From Elymus sibiricus (lineage: Eukaryota; Streptophyta; Magnoliopsida; Poales; Poaceae): a stretch of DNA of 64,000 bases. The position numbers and the translations under genes are program-made. The notes beneath the pieces are model-generated. The model ran no database searches and was not told where the DNA came from. It saw nothing but the letters and a program-made list of their open reading frames with translations. Shown here piece after piece: positions 42,530 through 58,200 of the stretch (positions within the stretch are counted from its first letter, which is position 1; each line of letters begins with the position of its first letter). The DNA lies in contig CM077663.1 in the NCBI GenBank assembly GCA_039707655.1, positions 437,675,830 through 437,739,829 of the forward strand, read 5' to 3'.

Positions 42530-45500
42530 TGAAGGGTAACGCAGCAGAAAACAAAAATTTTCCGACCTACGCACCAGCCCAGGACCACTATGGAGACTGC
42601 ATACAAGGTTTGATCACTTTCGTTACCGACTCGTAGCGCAGCGGAAGTAGAGTCGATGACGAACGGCGGTGCAGATCCCCGCAGCTAGGATTTTACAACC
42701 TCCCAACCACGAGGATGAATACCCTCATCTGCCCCGCGGACAGCCCTCCGGGAGGCGGTCGCACAGTCCCCCGGACGGTGTCGCGGACAGCCCTTCGGGA
42801 GGACCTCCGAAACTCGGACTGTCACTCGGACAGCCCTTCGAGAGGACCTCCAAAACTCGGACGGTCACACGGACAGCCCTTCGGGAGGCACTCTCGAACT
42901 AAGACCGAAACTACGATCTCTCTACAGAGTTGCACACATACGGTATCATCTATCCAGCAGGGCTTCGCCGTCCAGAACTAGTTCCTGCCGGAACCCAGAC
43001 AGCCTTTCGGCTCTACGAAACTATTTCGCTGGGAGGGAGAGAAGAATGCCAGATCATGCATGGCTTTGTGTATGAGAGCAAGAGTGTGTCTTATGGCAGC
43101 CCACACACCTCCTATTTATAGGAAACCCAAGGGGTAGGGTGGTTTTACAAGAAAACCCAAAACCCACATGGAAAGGAGTCCTTCCCAAGGACCTAAAAGG
43201 TGAAACCAAGGAACAAGGGGGACTCCATGAAGGAGTCCACCATGTGGCCGGCCACACCCTCATGTGGGGCCCCAAAATTGGCCCCTATCCATCCATGTCA
43301 TCCCCAAGATCTTTTGGAGCAAAGCCCCAAAAGGTGGCTTTCCAAAAATATCCCAAAAAGCACTTTCACTATTCACGACGACATTTTTCAGCGTCTGATC
43401 GAACTGAAAATATTCATGTGGGCTTAGAACAATTCTAGTACCCACCAAAATAATTTTCAACGCGAGCCGGAACAATTCCGGTTTAGTGATTTCATCTGCG
43501 AAAAGCATCTGAAGCGGTTTCGGCAGCTCCGGAACATTTCCGGTTTTCATCCCGGAAAATTCCAGAAAGTTTCCAGAATGATTCTGGCACCCTCCAAGAA
43601 TTATCAGGCATGTGCCAAAACCAATTTGACTTTATGGTATCCTCTGAAACAACTTTTCAGTTTCACCGGAACTCATCCGGTGACCTCTCTGCGGAACTTT
43701 TCCGCTGTCCGAAACTTTTTTCGGTGTTTTTCTCTTAGACTCCCTGTCTAGTATTCAGCAGATAGATGACCCTTAAGCGTGTGACCCTATAGGTTCGGTG
43801 AAGTATAGACATGACCCGGAACCCCTTCCGATCAATGATCAACATCGGAGCCGTGGACACCCATATCGATCCCTATACCCACACGAATAAATATTCGAGT
43901 GAACCTCCAGTTGCCGTGTGCTATTCCTGTTGCTTCGCGATATGTTACAAATACCCGAGGTGAGAAACATCGGCATCCTCGTGGATCAACACTTGTCCAC
44001 AATGCCAGTTACCTCGTTGCCGGTATTGTTCTCTTTTCTCGTTCCCGTGTTCCGGCATCCCTGTGATCAAATCACCCTGTGTCTGGCCAGACGATGATGG
44101 ATACCGTAACACCGAGAGGGCCCAGAGATATCTCTCCATCGTCGGAGGAGCAAATCCCAATCTTGAGCTATCAAGTTACTTGACATACTTTTCCATGAAC
44201 CCGTAAGCCGCCGTAATAGCCACCCATTTACGGATGACGTTTAACAAACCCCAAAGTTCATGAAGCAAGCATGAAGAAACTCGATACTCTCATGGTCTAA
44301 GGAATTATGCAAACATTAACTTCCTGTGTTATTAACCATTAACTTATGACGAATGTATCTCATAGCATAACATCAATTTGGGTCGATTCAACACAAGTGT
44401 TCTACCAACAATTGTGCCCTCAAAATTGCCGGCATAGCCATGCCCATGATCAGGAAAACAGGATCATCATGCAATACTTGAGCCAGTCATAGAGGCTTGA
44501 CTAGGAATACATTTTACCGTTTATTATCCCACACGTGCATATGAGTCTTCCTCCGAGCCTCGTGGTTATTGCAGACTCGAGAACCACATCAGTTATAGCA
44601 TGGAACATAAACCTAATTATGAACAGGGAGATAATCAATAACATTTATTATTGCCTCTAGGGCATATCTCCTACAGACTCCCACTTGCACTAGAGCCAAT
44701 AATCTAGTCAATGCTAATGCACTTTACACCTATGGCATACTGGTGTAAAATATGCTTCGCATGTGGTATATCCTGATGTCCAACGGATCTGACGACTTCA
44801 ACTCCGTGTGTAACTTTGCATATCCTCGCGTTTTCACGCTTTCACAAAATTCATATTTTGTGTGGACTTGGCTTTGCATATGTGTGAATCATTGGTCGAA
44901 ACCTGATTCCTCAGACTGAGCTATGAGCAACTATCTGCAATAGTGTCCCATAGACCAAAGCCATCTTGGAACCATACTAAGTTCATGAATGAACTATATG
45001 ATTCAACAACTTCTTTGTCGCTTCTTAAGCGTCAACATACTTAGCCTTTGTTATAGAATTCGCCACAGTATCTTGTTTGGAACATCTTCCAACTACTGTG
45101 CCACCACATTGTGTATTACACAAAACCCTTAACTTAAATCGAAAATCGCATGGAGCATTGATGAAGACTGTATCGATGTAATTACTTACAATGAGCACTT
45201 CATAATCTCTGCTTGCGAGAAAACATGTCATCAGTACTACTCTTAGTACTCAATGACATCTTTCACTGTTGTCCTATGATCAGTACTTTGATCACTTTGG
45301 TATCCATACTCGCAACATCTTTGGAGTATCGGACATATCTGGTTGGTTTTACATACCATGGAATACATGATTAATCCAAACACAAGAGTGTGTGGAATCA
45401 CCATCATGTATTTTGCTCATCAGTGTTTTGAGACACCGAGTCTTGCAAAACTCTTTCCATGTGACTTCGGCAAGAATCACTCCTTGGCGTTTTAAATGCT

Positions 45501-48500
45501 AAAAGGTTTTAGCACCTTGTCAATATGTATTCATTGCTTAGCCCTATTAGGTAAATCTATCTCCATAGATCATCATGCCTAATATTGAGGCTATTTAGCC
45601 AAAGCACTTCATCGAAAAACCATTTTCAAATGAAGTCCTAATTAGTGTCAAGAAATTTATTTCCAATTAACAATGTGTCAAGCACACAAGGTTTTTAGAA
45701 ATATTATTATGCTCCCACTTAATTTCTTGAATTACAAGCATCTTCGTTACCCATTGATGAAGTCAAACCCCTTTGACCATTTCATCAAAACACGAAGAAT
45801 CCAACTCCATTTTGCTCTCTTCTGTCCATTGCTGGAACTCTGAAGTTTGCATACTAACTAGCATTCTTTGGATCGACAAATTACTTTGGACTGTATCACA
45901 TACAAGTCCTAGGTTTCATTTCCATCAGATGGAAATCCTTTTGTCATCCATGTTTCATATCTCATAATTGAAATATGTATTAATTGCTAACTGAACCCGA
46001 ACCGACTTTCAGCATCGCTACGGTGAAACAACCTCATCGTAGTCAACTCCTTGAACTTGTTATTTCAACAAGTCGAGCTTTATGGATAAAACATTATTAT
46101 CCGTATCAGTTTTTAGTTCCATAAATATTCGTTAGACTCTAAGCCTTCCGAAAGGTATATCAAGATTTTAATCTTGAAAACTTTTATATGGAAACTATCT
46201 CGGATTGTATTGGCATTTAGCCAATTCCGGAGTCAGGGCCCATCACCGCTTCCTTGTGTATCGTAGGTATACTGTTGTCCAACAACAATATCTCGTTTGC
46301 GAACCTGAGAGGTTTGCACGAGCCTTGCCTACGGGGTTCAGCTGCAAGTTCGACCGAAGTCCATACATTTTATTGTAGAGACTTCCGTATCAGTCGCAGT
46401 AGGAAACTCCGGAATTACTTCCAAGCTCTCTTTCCTTTGATCTGATGACGAAGATACTGTTTATCTCGTCGAGTTGCACTGTTCTCCCACTCACCTTTTT
46501 GAAAGAACCACTTTCTTCAAAAAGCATACCGTTCTTTGTGGCAAACCTATTTGCCTCGGTATAGTGGTGGGGAAATACCCAATGACTTGGGATAACCTAC
46601 AAAGTAGCACTTGTCTGATTTGGAATAGGTTTGTAACCTTTTACACAAGCCCCATATTCCAAATGTTAAGAAAAGATATAACATGGTTGGGCGTACCATA
46701 CCATGGCGTCATTTCAACAGACCCGATGGAGCTCTTTTCAGTGAAAAAGCCGCAGTCCCTAAAGCATCACTTTTAAAAGGGATAATGGCAAATTTATTTA
46801 TGTCATCTTTGATCTTACCATGTCATAAATGGTTCGATTACATCTTCACGGACTTTCCACTTGCAGTGGTGTTCCGGGAGGTGTAAGTTATGAAACCCCT
46901 TTCACAACTCATCAGACATTCGCTAAACTTGTAACTCAAATATTCCTTTCTGCAATCGAATTGTAGAAACATAATTTTCTTGTTACAACAACTTCTACTT
47001 CATTTTTGAAAACCTTCTGAATGAATTCAAAAGATCCAGACTTACGTCTCATCAAGTAAATATCCATATATCTACTTGAGTCATTTCTGAAGATAGATAA
47101 ATCAACTACTTGCAACAACATTTGTTGGACTTTCACACATCATAATGTATGATCACCAATATGTTCTTTGCTCGTTCCTTATGGCCTGTGAACGGTATTT
47201 CAGTCACTTCACTTTTCAGAGGAAAGTTGCAAGTGTCAGATGATTCAAAATCAAATGACTTCAAAAATCCATCATAATGGAATTTTCCATGCGGGTTTCT
47301 CCAATGTAACCAAATGCAGTGCCACACTTGTGTGGTATTCTTTTAGTCTTGCGACATTTAGCGTCAGTGTTATGGATGTATCATATTACCATCAATATTC
47401 ATAGCATACATCCCATCCTGTATGGAAGCATGGCCCTTCATGTTATTCATAACACCGAACATCAAAAGTTCTCTTATGAATAACCTTCTTGCAAAATACC
47501 TTATGCAAAGGGCTAGAGTGTATGAAACTCTAAATGAATTATGAAAGTAAATACAGAGGCAATGTATTAATATCAATATTCATAACATACATCTCATTCA
47601 TAATGAAAGTATGGCCCTTATGTTATTCATAACACCGAACATCAAAAGTTCTCTTATGAACAACCTTCTTGCAAGATACCTTATGCAAAAGGGCTGGAGC
47701 GTGAAACTCCAAAAGAATTATGAAAATAAATACATAGGTAATACACCGATGGAAGGTATAGTAACATTTACTATGTTCCCTGTGTATACCTAAACCTCAT
47801 TCCTGGCTAGTCTTTCAGGCCATAGTAGTTCTTACATCGAGTTGCAACAGAATGCAATCGAGCGGGTATCTTTGTGATTAACTCACAATGCCCAAGAATT
47901 AGTGATTAACATGTTTAACCATAATTCCCAAGAACTATATCTTTGACCAGCCTTCTATACATCAAAAACTTGTATGACATTCATACATGAGCTGGATATT
48001 CCAGTCTTCTTTCCTTTTGCCATTATACTTCTAACAGTTTAACTTTCAGTATTTCTCCTACTCTCAGAAGAAGCACCCAACTTAAGAGTGGCGATAGCCC
48101 CGGACTTCCTAGGCGTGAAAGTTTCACTAACACCCTTCGGACACTTCCTTTCTCTTTAAGTTGTTGTTTTATTCACCTTTCATCATATGACAGGCGTTCT
48201 TCTGGATCCCTCTCTTATCAGTCTTATGCATAGTAAACTCCTTTACTAATAGTTTGCAAACAAACATTGCTTTGGATATCTCATATCTTTTAGCCTTTGT
48301 CTGTCTCTGAAAATGATTTTCAGATTCCATGAATATCACATAACTATCCAAACTTTCGAAGTTCGGGTCTCATGGAAGCAAACATATTGCACTTGACTGA
48401 AACGGAATTCTAGCTTTTGGATCAAAGGACGAGAGTCATATCATCCATAGCATTAGCGGGAGAATACCGAAAGTATGCGATAGGACAAAGTCCTTCTCGG

Positions 48501-51500
48501 CACTCTTGAGGACAATCCTCCTATTACGTTACCAACCGTAAAGTTTTAACCAGATATTTAACAGCTATTCAATTTTAATAGGGAAGGTGGAAACGCGAGC
48601 CATTATTCTACAATTATTATGCAAACCACACTTAGACAGTGTTCATAATTTAATTGCACCGAGAATTAAACAAGGTAATTCTACAGTGCGCTCCCACTCA
48701 AATCAATATCTCTCATAATTGATTGTGAGTGATACAAGACCCGCATTTAAATTGTTCGCCATTGGTGTAACACCACTGATGACGAAAATCTCAACCGGTA
48801 GGCCAACTTGCCAATCACATCTCTATGTGACTCTTGTTCATCTTTCGATGCGTGTGTTCCGAGCTCATGACGGTCATGCCTGAACGTCAAGACAACCAAG
48901 TGATCTCGCTGCGAGGTCTCAACTCACCCGCCTCACACTTCTCTAATCGTTCGTACCCGTGTGACACGGCGCACCCCGAAAAGATAGGTGCCGTGACGGT
49001 GCTACACTTGGGAGAACACTAACTACTTGATATTTTTGTGAGAGATCACCGTAATAAAAGCGACTACCGCGCAATCAAGAAGGGTGCATCATAAGGGATA
49101 AACATCTCAGGCAATTCATAATAGCATGATATGGTATAGCCCTTTCTGACGGAGAAGTCTTGTATTTCTTCGTCTTCGGCATTCGCGTTGGTGTTCACCT
49201 TCGCGAAGATTGCCACCACCTTGTCGATGCACAAGATAATATTGCTATCTCTATAGCTAATAAAATAAGTGCATTGCATAAGGTTGACACGCAGGTCATT
49301 AAAGTGCAATCATATGGCTCCAGCCATCATGCCGAATCATGACACGCAGGTCATGTTAATCAATTTACATCATATAGTCATCTCATACATAATCAAATTA
49401 TTATGAACACTGCTATACCACATCATATGCACATGCAAACCATCCTGCAAAACCAAGTTAGACGCCTCTAATCGGTTCATGCAAAATTTTATTTTACGTG
49501 GCTTCTAAGGTTTCGAAACAAACCGAAGCTACCAACGTCCATCATCAAGCATGATAATCCAAGTCGCTAGATTAACATTCCAGGGTGTATGAAACACGAG
49601 ATAATAAAATCTCGAGCCCCATACTAAACTTCGTCATACGCGTGACCCCCGTGCAGATCACATCTGCATTGCCCTTTCGTCTGCAAAATTTCATCTTTCT
49701 TTTTAACTACGGTGGAATTCAATGAACTGTTAGCACTTCGTTGATCAATCAGGATCGCGGATTGCCAGAACATTGAAACTCCACCATACTGTTATCAAGA
49801 TCAGAAATATGCAAATTCGAGGGAAGCAACAAGAACATCGGGTAACAGACTTCATCTGCTACCCGCACAAATAATTTTCAGCAATAGATCTCATCTACTA
49901 CCTAATTATATTGTGCAACACCCATACATCACTATGTATTCTAGATCGCAACATGCATCTACGCATAGCACGGCTCTTGATGCCACTGAAGGGTAACGCA
50001 GCAGAAAACAAAAATTTTCCGACCTACGCACCAGCCCAGGACCACTATGGAGACTGCATACAAGGTTTGATCACTTTCGTTACCGACTCGTAGCGCAGTG
50101 GAAGTAGAGTCGATGACGAACGGCGGTGCAGATCCCCGCAGCTAGGATTTTACAACCTCCCAACCGCGAGGATGAATACCCTCATCTGCCCCGCGGACAG
50201 CCCTCCGGGAGGCGGTCGCACAGTCCCCCGGACGGTGTCGCGGACAGCCCTTCGGGAGGACCTCCGAAACTCGGACTGTCACTCGGACAGCCCTTCGGGA
50301 GGACCTCCAAAACTCGGACGGTCACACGGACAGCCCTTCGGGAGGCACTCTCGAACTAAGACCGAAACTACGATCTCTCTACAGAGTTGCACACATACGG
50401 TATCATCTATCCAGCAGGGCTTCGCCGTCCAGAACTAGTTCCTGCCGGAACCCAGACAGCCTTTCGGCTCTACGAAACTATTTCGCTGGGAGGGAGAGAA
50501 GAATGCCAGATCATGCATGGCTTTGTGTATGAGAGCAAGAGTGTGTCTTATGGCAGCCCACACACCTCCTATTTATAGGAAACCCAAGGGGTAGGGTGGT
50601 TTTACAAGAAAACCCAAAACCCACATGGAAAGGAGTCCTTCCCAAGGACCTAAAAGGTGAAACCAAGGAACAAGGGGGACTCCATGAAGGAGTCCACCAT
50701 GTGGCCGGCCACACCCTCATGTGGGGCCCCAAAATTGGCCCCTATCCATCCATGTCATCCCCAAGATCTTTTGGAGCAAAGCCCCAAAAGGTGGCTTTCC
50801 AAAAATATCCCAAAAAGCACTTTCACTATTCACGACGACATTTTTCAGCGTCTGATCGAACTGAAAATATTCATGTGGGCTTAGAACAATTCTAGTACCC
50901 ACCAAAATAATTTTCAACGCGAGCCGGAACAATTCCGGTTTAGTGATTTCATCTGCGAAAAGCATCTGAAGCGGTTTCGGCAGCTCCGGAACATTTCCGG
51001 TTTTCATCCCGGAAAATTCCAGAAAGTTTCCAGAATGATTCTGGCACCCTCCAAGAATTATCAGGCATGTGCCAAAACCAATTTGACTTTATGGTATCCT
51101 CTGAAACAACTTTTCAGTTTCACCGGAACTCATCCGGTGACCTCTCTGCGGAACTTTTCCGCTGTCCGAAACTTTTTTCGGTGTTTTTCTCTTAGACTCC
51201 CTGTCTAGTATTCAGCAGATAGATGACCCTTAAGCGTGTGACCCTATAGGTTCGGTGAAGTATAGACATGACCCGGAACCCCTTCCGATCAATGATCAAC
51301 ATCGGAGCCGTGGACACCCATATCGATCCCTATACCCACACGAATAAATATTCGAGTGAACCTCCAGTTGCCGTGTGCTATTCCTGTTGCTTCGCGATAT
51401 GTTACAAATACCCGAGGTGAGAAACATCGGCATCCTCGTGGATCAACACTTGTCCACAATGCCAGTTACCTCGTTGCCGGTATTGTTCTCTTTTCTCGTT

Positions 51501-52132
51501 CCCGTGTTCCGGCATCCCTGTGATCAAATCACCCTGTGTCTGGCCAAACGATGATGGATACCGTAACACCGAGAGGGCCCAGAGATATCTCTCCATCGTC
51601 GGAGGAGCAAATCCCAATCTTGAGCTATCAAGTTACTTGACATACTTTTCCATGAACCCGTAAGCCGCCGTAATAGCCACCCATTTACGGATGACGTTTA
51701 ACAAACCCCAAAGTTCATGAAGCAAGCATGAAGAAACTCGATACTCTCATGGTCTAAGGAATTATGCAAACATTAACTTCCTGTGTTATTAACCATTAAC
51801 TTATGACGAATGTATCTCATAGCATAACATCAATTTGGGTCGATTCAACACAAGTGTTCTACCAACAATTGTGCCCTCAAAATTGCCGGCATAGCCATGC
51901 CCATGATCAGGAAAACAGGATCATCATGCAATACTTGAGCCAGTCATAGAGGCTTGACTAGGAATACATTTTACCGTTTATTATCCCACACGTGCATATG
52001 AGTCTTCCTTCGAGCCTCGTGGTTATTGCAGACTCGAGAACCACAGCAGTTATAGCATGGAACATAAACCTAATTATGAACAGGGAGATAATCAATAACA
52101 TTTATTATTGCCTCTAGGGCATATCTCCTACA
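42530..52132 (-). mobile_element. Copia retrotransposon (BARE/Angela-like), copy 2
   Basis: Same 9603-bp element, same TSD CGCCC. The LTRs are 42530-44675 (3') and 49987-52132 (5'). Few changes from copy 1: for example GGGAGG to AGAGG near 42841, TTTTTATCC to TTATTATCC near 46096, and ATCCC/AATAACC to CTCCC/AAGAACC near 46484-46506. Coding remnants match copy 1 (RNase H near 45025-45231, pre-integrase near 47133-47327, 181-bp tandem repeat near 47392-47744). Confidence 0.95.
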
Positions 52133-52137
52133 CGCCC

Positions 52138-52914
52138 TACCTCTTCCCATCTCACTGATTCTCGGCTGAAAATCCTAACAACGATGGGCGGCAACGATGC
52201 TCAAGGAGTCGTTTCCTTCCTGAAGGCGTCACCGTGAGAGCTTTGTGCTGGTGGGTACCGTTTGGGTTTATTGGCAGGTGAAGAGGGCGTGCCCCTCTTC
52301 CTCTAGGGGGTATCTGTTCTAGGGAAAATCCTAGATCTGGGTCTCCCGGATCGGATGATGACAAATATTATGGTGCCATTTTCCTTTCCGAGGGCATTAT
52401 TTTGGAACAGAGGTTCACTGGAGGGGCCAACAGGTGGAGCGGTGTTGCATATACCGCATTTAAGACGGCAGGTCACGACGGCGTGGAGCAGTGGAGTCTC
52501 GGTGTTGGACGAGGTTGGATGGACGTGCGCAGGCTGGTGGCCTTGTCTGGCGTCGTGGTGACGTCGATGACGGATGTGCCTGGCAGGGTCTATGCAATGA
52601 TCCCTCCTGAAGATGGGACTATGGAAGATGGCGACGACGGATCCTAGAGCGTGCGCATGCAGTGCGCGTTGTGAGACGCCTAGACCGGTTGGTGCTCTCA
52701 GGTTGCCAAACGGGCGGCTCATTGAGGCCACTGGATTAGATTGTGTCCGTTCATGCTGTCAGGGCACATCTTACACTTGTAGGTGTAGCGACTTGTTTCG
52801 TCTCAAAGGTGACTTTGGGTTAATCTTTGCATTTATTATGTTAGACTCGTTTGAATAACTTAATAAAGATAGCAACATGCATCATTTTGATGCAGAGGCG
52901 AGGGTAATCCTTCT
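52138..52914 (+). mobile_element. right part of split non-LTR-like element, copy 2
   Basis: Counterpart of 18579-19355 with the same LINE/SINE-like tail. No change was noticed. Confidence 0.42.
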
Positions 52915-53048
52915 TTTTGAATAAAGCTCCCCGTTGTTTCCACATCTTTCTAGAAAACACAAAATTAATGGTTAAACACAATATGTGTCTAGAAATATTA
53001 ATAATTAGGTGGCACATCAGCCCAAGCCACTCTGACTTCGGAAAAATA

Positions 53049-53809
53049 GCTAATGGTTGTGCTACTGAGATATCATCATTGCTATAATTTGCCAATCATG
53101 CATATAGATCAGATCAGCTCCCTTAGAATAAGCCACAGAAAACAGAAGTAATAAAGACCAGTTCAGCTGACAGGCTGTAGCGTCGCGGTTGGTCAAATTG
53201 TAACCTTTGCCCCCTTTGTAAGTAGGTCCAAGAGACGATGACATATCTCCTCTTTCAATGTAGATAAACGGTCAAAGTCTAAGAGATGATCAAAGATTGG
53301 CTTGGTCTTCATGATGTTCATCCTAATGGATGGGCGACCGCGACGTCTGCTAAGGAGTGGTGGAAGCACAACTTGCTCAAGAAAACCTATCAGCGAAGGC
53401 CACTTGCTTCCTTGATGTTACTTATCTCCTAGGAGCTGTGAAAAGAGAGATATGCATAGATTTTTCTGAATATTGTTGTCCCGGCTGGAGTCATCGTTGC
53501 TAGAATCAAAGAGGAGGCCTCACTTAGGAGCCTTGCGGGAGCAAAACACATGAGTAACATTATGTTGCGAGAGTGCTTGTTGTAACATTGGACTTTGGGC
53601 TAAACCCTCTTTACCTCCTCTCTTAATTAATGAAATGGCAAGTCTTTTGCCTCGTTTCCAAAAAAATAAGACTCAACAGGAATGGGCCAAACAAATCATG
53701 CTAGCACGATGCGTACAACTGTTCATTACCGATCCATCATATAAAATGGAAGCATCAAATACTTGGCATTTGGCATAGAGTTGACATATGCAACTGCCCT
53801 GGTGAGAGA
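53049..53809 (+). repeat. NLR promoter-like module B, copy 2
   Basis: Counterpart of 19490-20250, again interrupted by the LINE fragment 53294-53667. Confidence 0.6.
53294..53667 (+). pseudogene. LINE ORF2 3' end, copy 2
   Basis: Same truncated, stop-containing reverse-transcriptase C-terminus and short A tail as 19735-20108. Confidence 0.7.
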
Positions 53810-54231
53810 CATTAAGGACGCCAAACTTTATGTTGATCCACTTGTCTTGACACCTAATCTATGGTTGATACTTGTAAATATTCAATTCTGTTTTCTTAAT
53901 AATGAAAGAGATCACTCTCACGGTCTCTGTGCCTACAGATGTATACGGCCTAACAGTATTACAAAGCCATTATGAAAAAGCAGCAAACTGAATAGACGGA
54001 ACACGCCACATATACCATAAATCAACTACGACATGGCTTACCATCGCTTACATGGGGAATCGATTTTAATTGCCGGACCACCTCGTGTGTTTACCTACAC
54101 TCTCTTCCCATGCGCAGTTCAATTATTCAATTTGCAATATTAACAGTTTTTCCCGATTTTCATCACTTTAAATGTTTCTGTTCTTTTGATTATATTTTTT
54201 CCTATCTGTCTAAAAGTTCCCTAATTATTCC

Positions 54232-54619
54232 GGAAATGCAATTCGGCTCCCAGGTGCACGTGCTCCTGCCTGTGGAAAATAAATTTTGAAATGTCAAAAA
54301 AATCATGACAAAAATTTAATGTGATCTTAGTCACATACAAATGCTAGCTGCAAATTTTGAGACAAAAAGGTTAAACATTTTGGGCTATGCAAAAAAAAAA
54401 CAAATCGAACATCAAATGTTACCCCAAAATGTCACCCCAAATTTGTTTTTTTTCACCGACGAAAAACTGCCGCTCCGTTTCACATGAAAATTGTCAAGCA
54501 TGCTTGCGACACTAACACGAATATCCACAAATTTCAGATTTTTTTGAAAACATTGAGTATTTTTTTTCGCGTTACTGTTCATCCGGGTGCATTTGCACCC
54601 GGGAGCCAAAACGCCTCCC
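54232..54619. mobile_element. Mutator-type MITE, copy 2
   Basis: Counterpart of 20673-21060, flanked by CCCTAATTATTCC at 54219-54231 and 54620-54632. Confidence 0.75.
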
Positions 54620-55218
54620 CCCTAATTATTCCTGTTTTTCTATATTGCCCAGTTTTTCATAAATCTGCCCCCAAGATTCATATTGTATTGACTCAACCTT
54701 CTCATGTAGACATTATGCCGAAACCACCCCAATTCTGGTAAAAATAAAGGTAATGTAAATGGCCGTGGTAATACATGGTGCTTTTTAAACAGTGTCAGCG
54801 TGGAAGGCTGGCCAATAATCTTGGCGAAGTCAAACGGCTCAATTTTAATGGAAAAGGTATCATCGTCATTTCTATAGCTTTGTCAACCATGCATGTAGAG
54901 CTTCATTAGCGTATGTGCTCTGTATCAGAATATGCAAAACAAAAGAAAAGTAACAAAGACCGGATCAAATCTCAGGCTCTTAGCAGGAAGGGGCCGCACA
55001 AATCGCGCGCACGATGCGTACAACTGTTCATATTCTGTACAAAATGATATAAAATGCGTACAAGATGAAGATAGAGTTGACTTGCTTGATGCAGTTGCGG
55101 GCACCCAAATGCAATAAGATTACCCCATCACACACTTCACAAACGTCTTACCCTACCATTCTTGCTCCCACGACCTAGCTTCAACCCCCCGACGTGAGAT
55201 CAGGCGCAAGCAGCAGCC

Positions 55219-58200
55219 ATGGCGGAGCTTGGTGGCATGCTTGCCGCTGCCATCCTCAAGGTGGTAGGTGAGCAGATTTGTTCTGTGATTGGTGGCCAGA
55301 TCGCCCTGAGGATGAACTTCGATGAGGACCTCAACAAGATGAACATGGCGCTGGAGGGTGTCGATGCCCTGCTTGAGGACGCCGAGAGGCGGTCGGTCAC
55401 GGATAAATCGACACGTCTGTGGTTGAAGCGGCTCAAGGACTTCATGTATGAGATCTCGGACATGATTGATGAATTCGAAGCCGATACGCAAGCAATCACC
55501 CAGCCGTCTGCACGGAAGGTACGTACGTGGAGAAAACCAAAGTTCATTAACTTGTTAGCTAGTGTATTTTTGTATTGTATGCTACTCTTCTCTTTTCGAG
55601 AAATAAAAACCTTGTAGTAGTACAAATCATCAAGAATAGTTTTCCCTAGATTAATCACCTTGCATAGTTACAAACTTACAACTATGCTAAAAACACGTGT
55701 CTCGGTACCCTCACATCACATTTGCTGCATCCAGATACACACTGGGTGCCGAGCGAGCGGTAGCTTATTTGACTTCACAATGAGCTGCCACATTGGAAAG
55801 AATTGAAACACCCACTAAGCTACCAAGCTCTTGAGTCTGCTGGAGGATAGGCTCCTGAATCTGAAACATTTTCATACCATCTTGTTTTGAATCGTGCTAT
55901 ATATGATGACAATATTCCTATGTTACCTGTACGACGATTAAAACCCAGCTGCAAATCATAGTATTGAAAGGGCAACGGCCGCTGGATTTCTTGGTCGTAC
56001 AAAGATTGGACACTATTTTTCTTATGTGAAGCAGTTTCATTTTGTTTTACCCTGCATGAAACTCGTCGGCTCCTCTTACCACCACTCCAGTAGCTCCATT
56101 TTGAATTCTAAATTCAGTCATCAGTATTTCCAAATAGAAATTTAATGACATCAATTTTATGCCACATAAACCATATTATAATACTGCGACTGTTGGCAAA
56201 ATCCTAGCTAATTTTAACAAATGAAAATACACCTTAAATTTTGAGATGAACGAGTAGACATTTTTTGCTGTCAAATAGGAATATAATAATGAATATAACC
56301 TGTGATTAAATTAAACTAAAATCCTCCGACCCTTCGCATAGATATTGATGTAGTTATATAGTATCTACAAAATATACGAATCTTACCTATCAATTTTGGA
56401 ACTCAACTGGAAACCTGAACCTGAATATCCATATTAATATGTGAAGTGAGTTGATTTATGCATCATCACATCAAACAAGTTTTTGATACTATTTAGTATT
56501 TATATTCCTAAATATTGTCAATTTTAATTTCTAGATTTATATTTCTTATATTTTGTGTATCAATGGCATATGTAATTTGTCTTTCAAAATAAGAATAAAA
56601 TTTGATCCAATTAACATAAGAGGAGATGACTCATAATGCTTTAACCAAATTACCTATCGGGTTGAATTAATACATTTGGAATACCATATACTATAGTACT
56701 TGCCAAGTTTCCATTTCACATTGTATTAACAACTCACCTTCTTGCAGTCCTCCTTCAAAAATTATTTCACAGCTATGATCTCTTGTCTCACAATTGGCCC
56801 TGAGATTATAATGGCCAATAAGATGGATAAGATGAGGCAGGGTCTAGAAGTAATAACAGATCAACACAAGAAATTCAAATTAGTGGAAGGTACTAATGCC
56901 AGTGAGCCAAAGGTTACAGATATACGGGAAACATCGTCAACCTTGGAGACACATATCATTGGGAGAATCGGGGAGAAAGATAAAATATTGGCATCTTTAT
57001 CAGAGAGCATGAAAAAAGAGATCACAATCCTTCCCATTTATGGCATTGGAGGCCTTGGAAAAACAACCTTGGCAAAAATGGTTTACAATAGTTTCCAATT
57101 CAGAGAATACTCCCAGGTGTGGGTTTATGTGTCCCAGACATTTGATTTGAAGAAAATTGGCAATTCTATAATATCACAACTATCACAGAAAGAGAATGAG
57201 TGTGGCTACACAGGAAAGCAGATGATCCATAATTCCCTTCAAAAGCTCATTGCCAATAAGAATATATTGATTGTTTTAGATGACCTATGGGAAGATAACA
57301 ATTCTCATTTGGAAGAGTTGATGGGTTTGTTAAAGGTGGAAGAGAGTGGCAAGGTGGTTGTTATAGTTACCACACGCTATGAGGGCATTGCAAAGAAAAT
57401 TTGTACAATTCAACCTCACAAATTAGCACCACTAACAGATGACCAGTGTTGGAATATCATAAAGCAAAAGAGTGACTTTGAATTGAGAGATGACAAAGAA
57501 GAGTTGCATCACATAGGCCATGACATTGCAAGTAAGTGTCGAGGTGTGGCTTTAGCAGCCCAATCTCTTGGACATATGCTGCACTCTCTCTCCTTTGATG
57601 AATGGGAGTCGGTGAGAAACAGTGATTTCTGGAATTTATCTGATTCGGAAGATACAAGCTTGACACATGCGCTTGCATCTTTGAAGTTAAGCTATAGTGT
57701 TATGCCTTCATATTTGAAGATATGTTTTGCCTATTGTGCGATTTTCCCAAAAGGTTACAAAATAGTTAAAGACGACCTGATTCATCAGTGGATTTCTCTG
57801 GGTTTCATCAAGGCAACAGACAGTTTATCCACTTGGCAGCTTGGTGAGAAATGCATTAGGCAGCTTTTGGGCTTGTCCTTCCTTGAACATTCAAAGTCAA
57901 TACTGGTGAGTTAGTTCATACCTTATACTGTAGACAATTTTAATGACTTCTTTGAACTATTGTAAAGCAATTACATGCTTTGTATATGTACATTAAACAC
58001 ATTGAATGATATTGAAATGACCATGTATCCATTACGATGTTTTTTGTGTAATCTCTTACGATGTATCCTATCATAATGTTTGCATCTCATTACAATGTTA
58101 CGACGTACTACTTTTCAAATAACTTCTTAAAAGATAGTTATTGTTCATACATAGGAAAAACACGCCCATGTGATATCCTTATATATTAGAATATTGATGT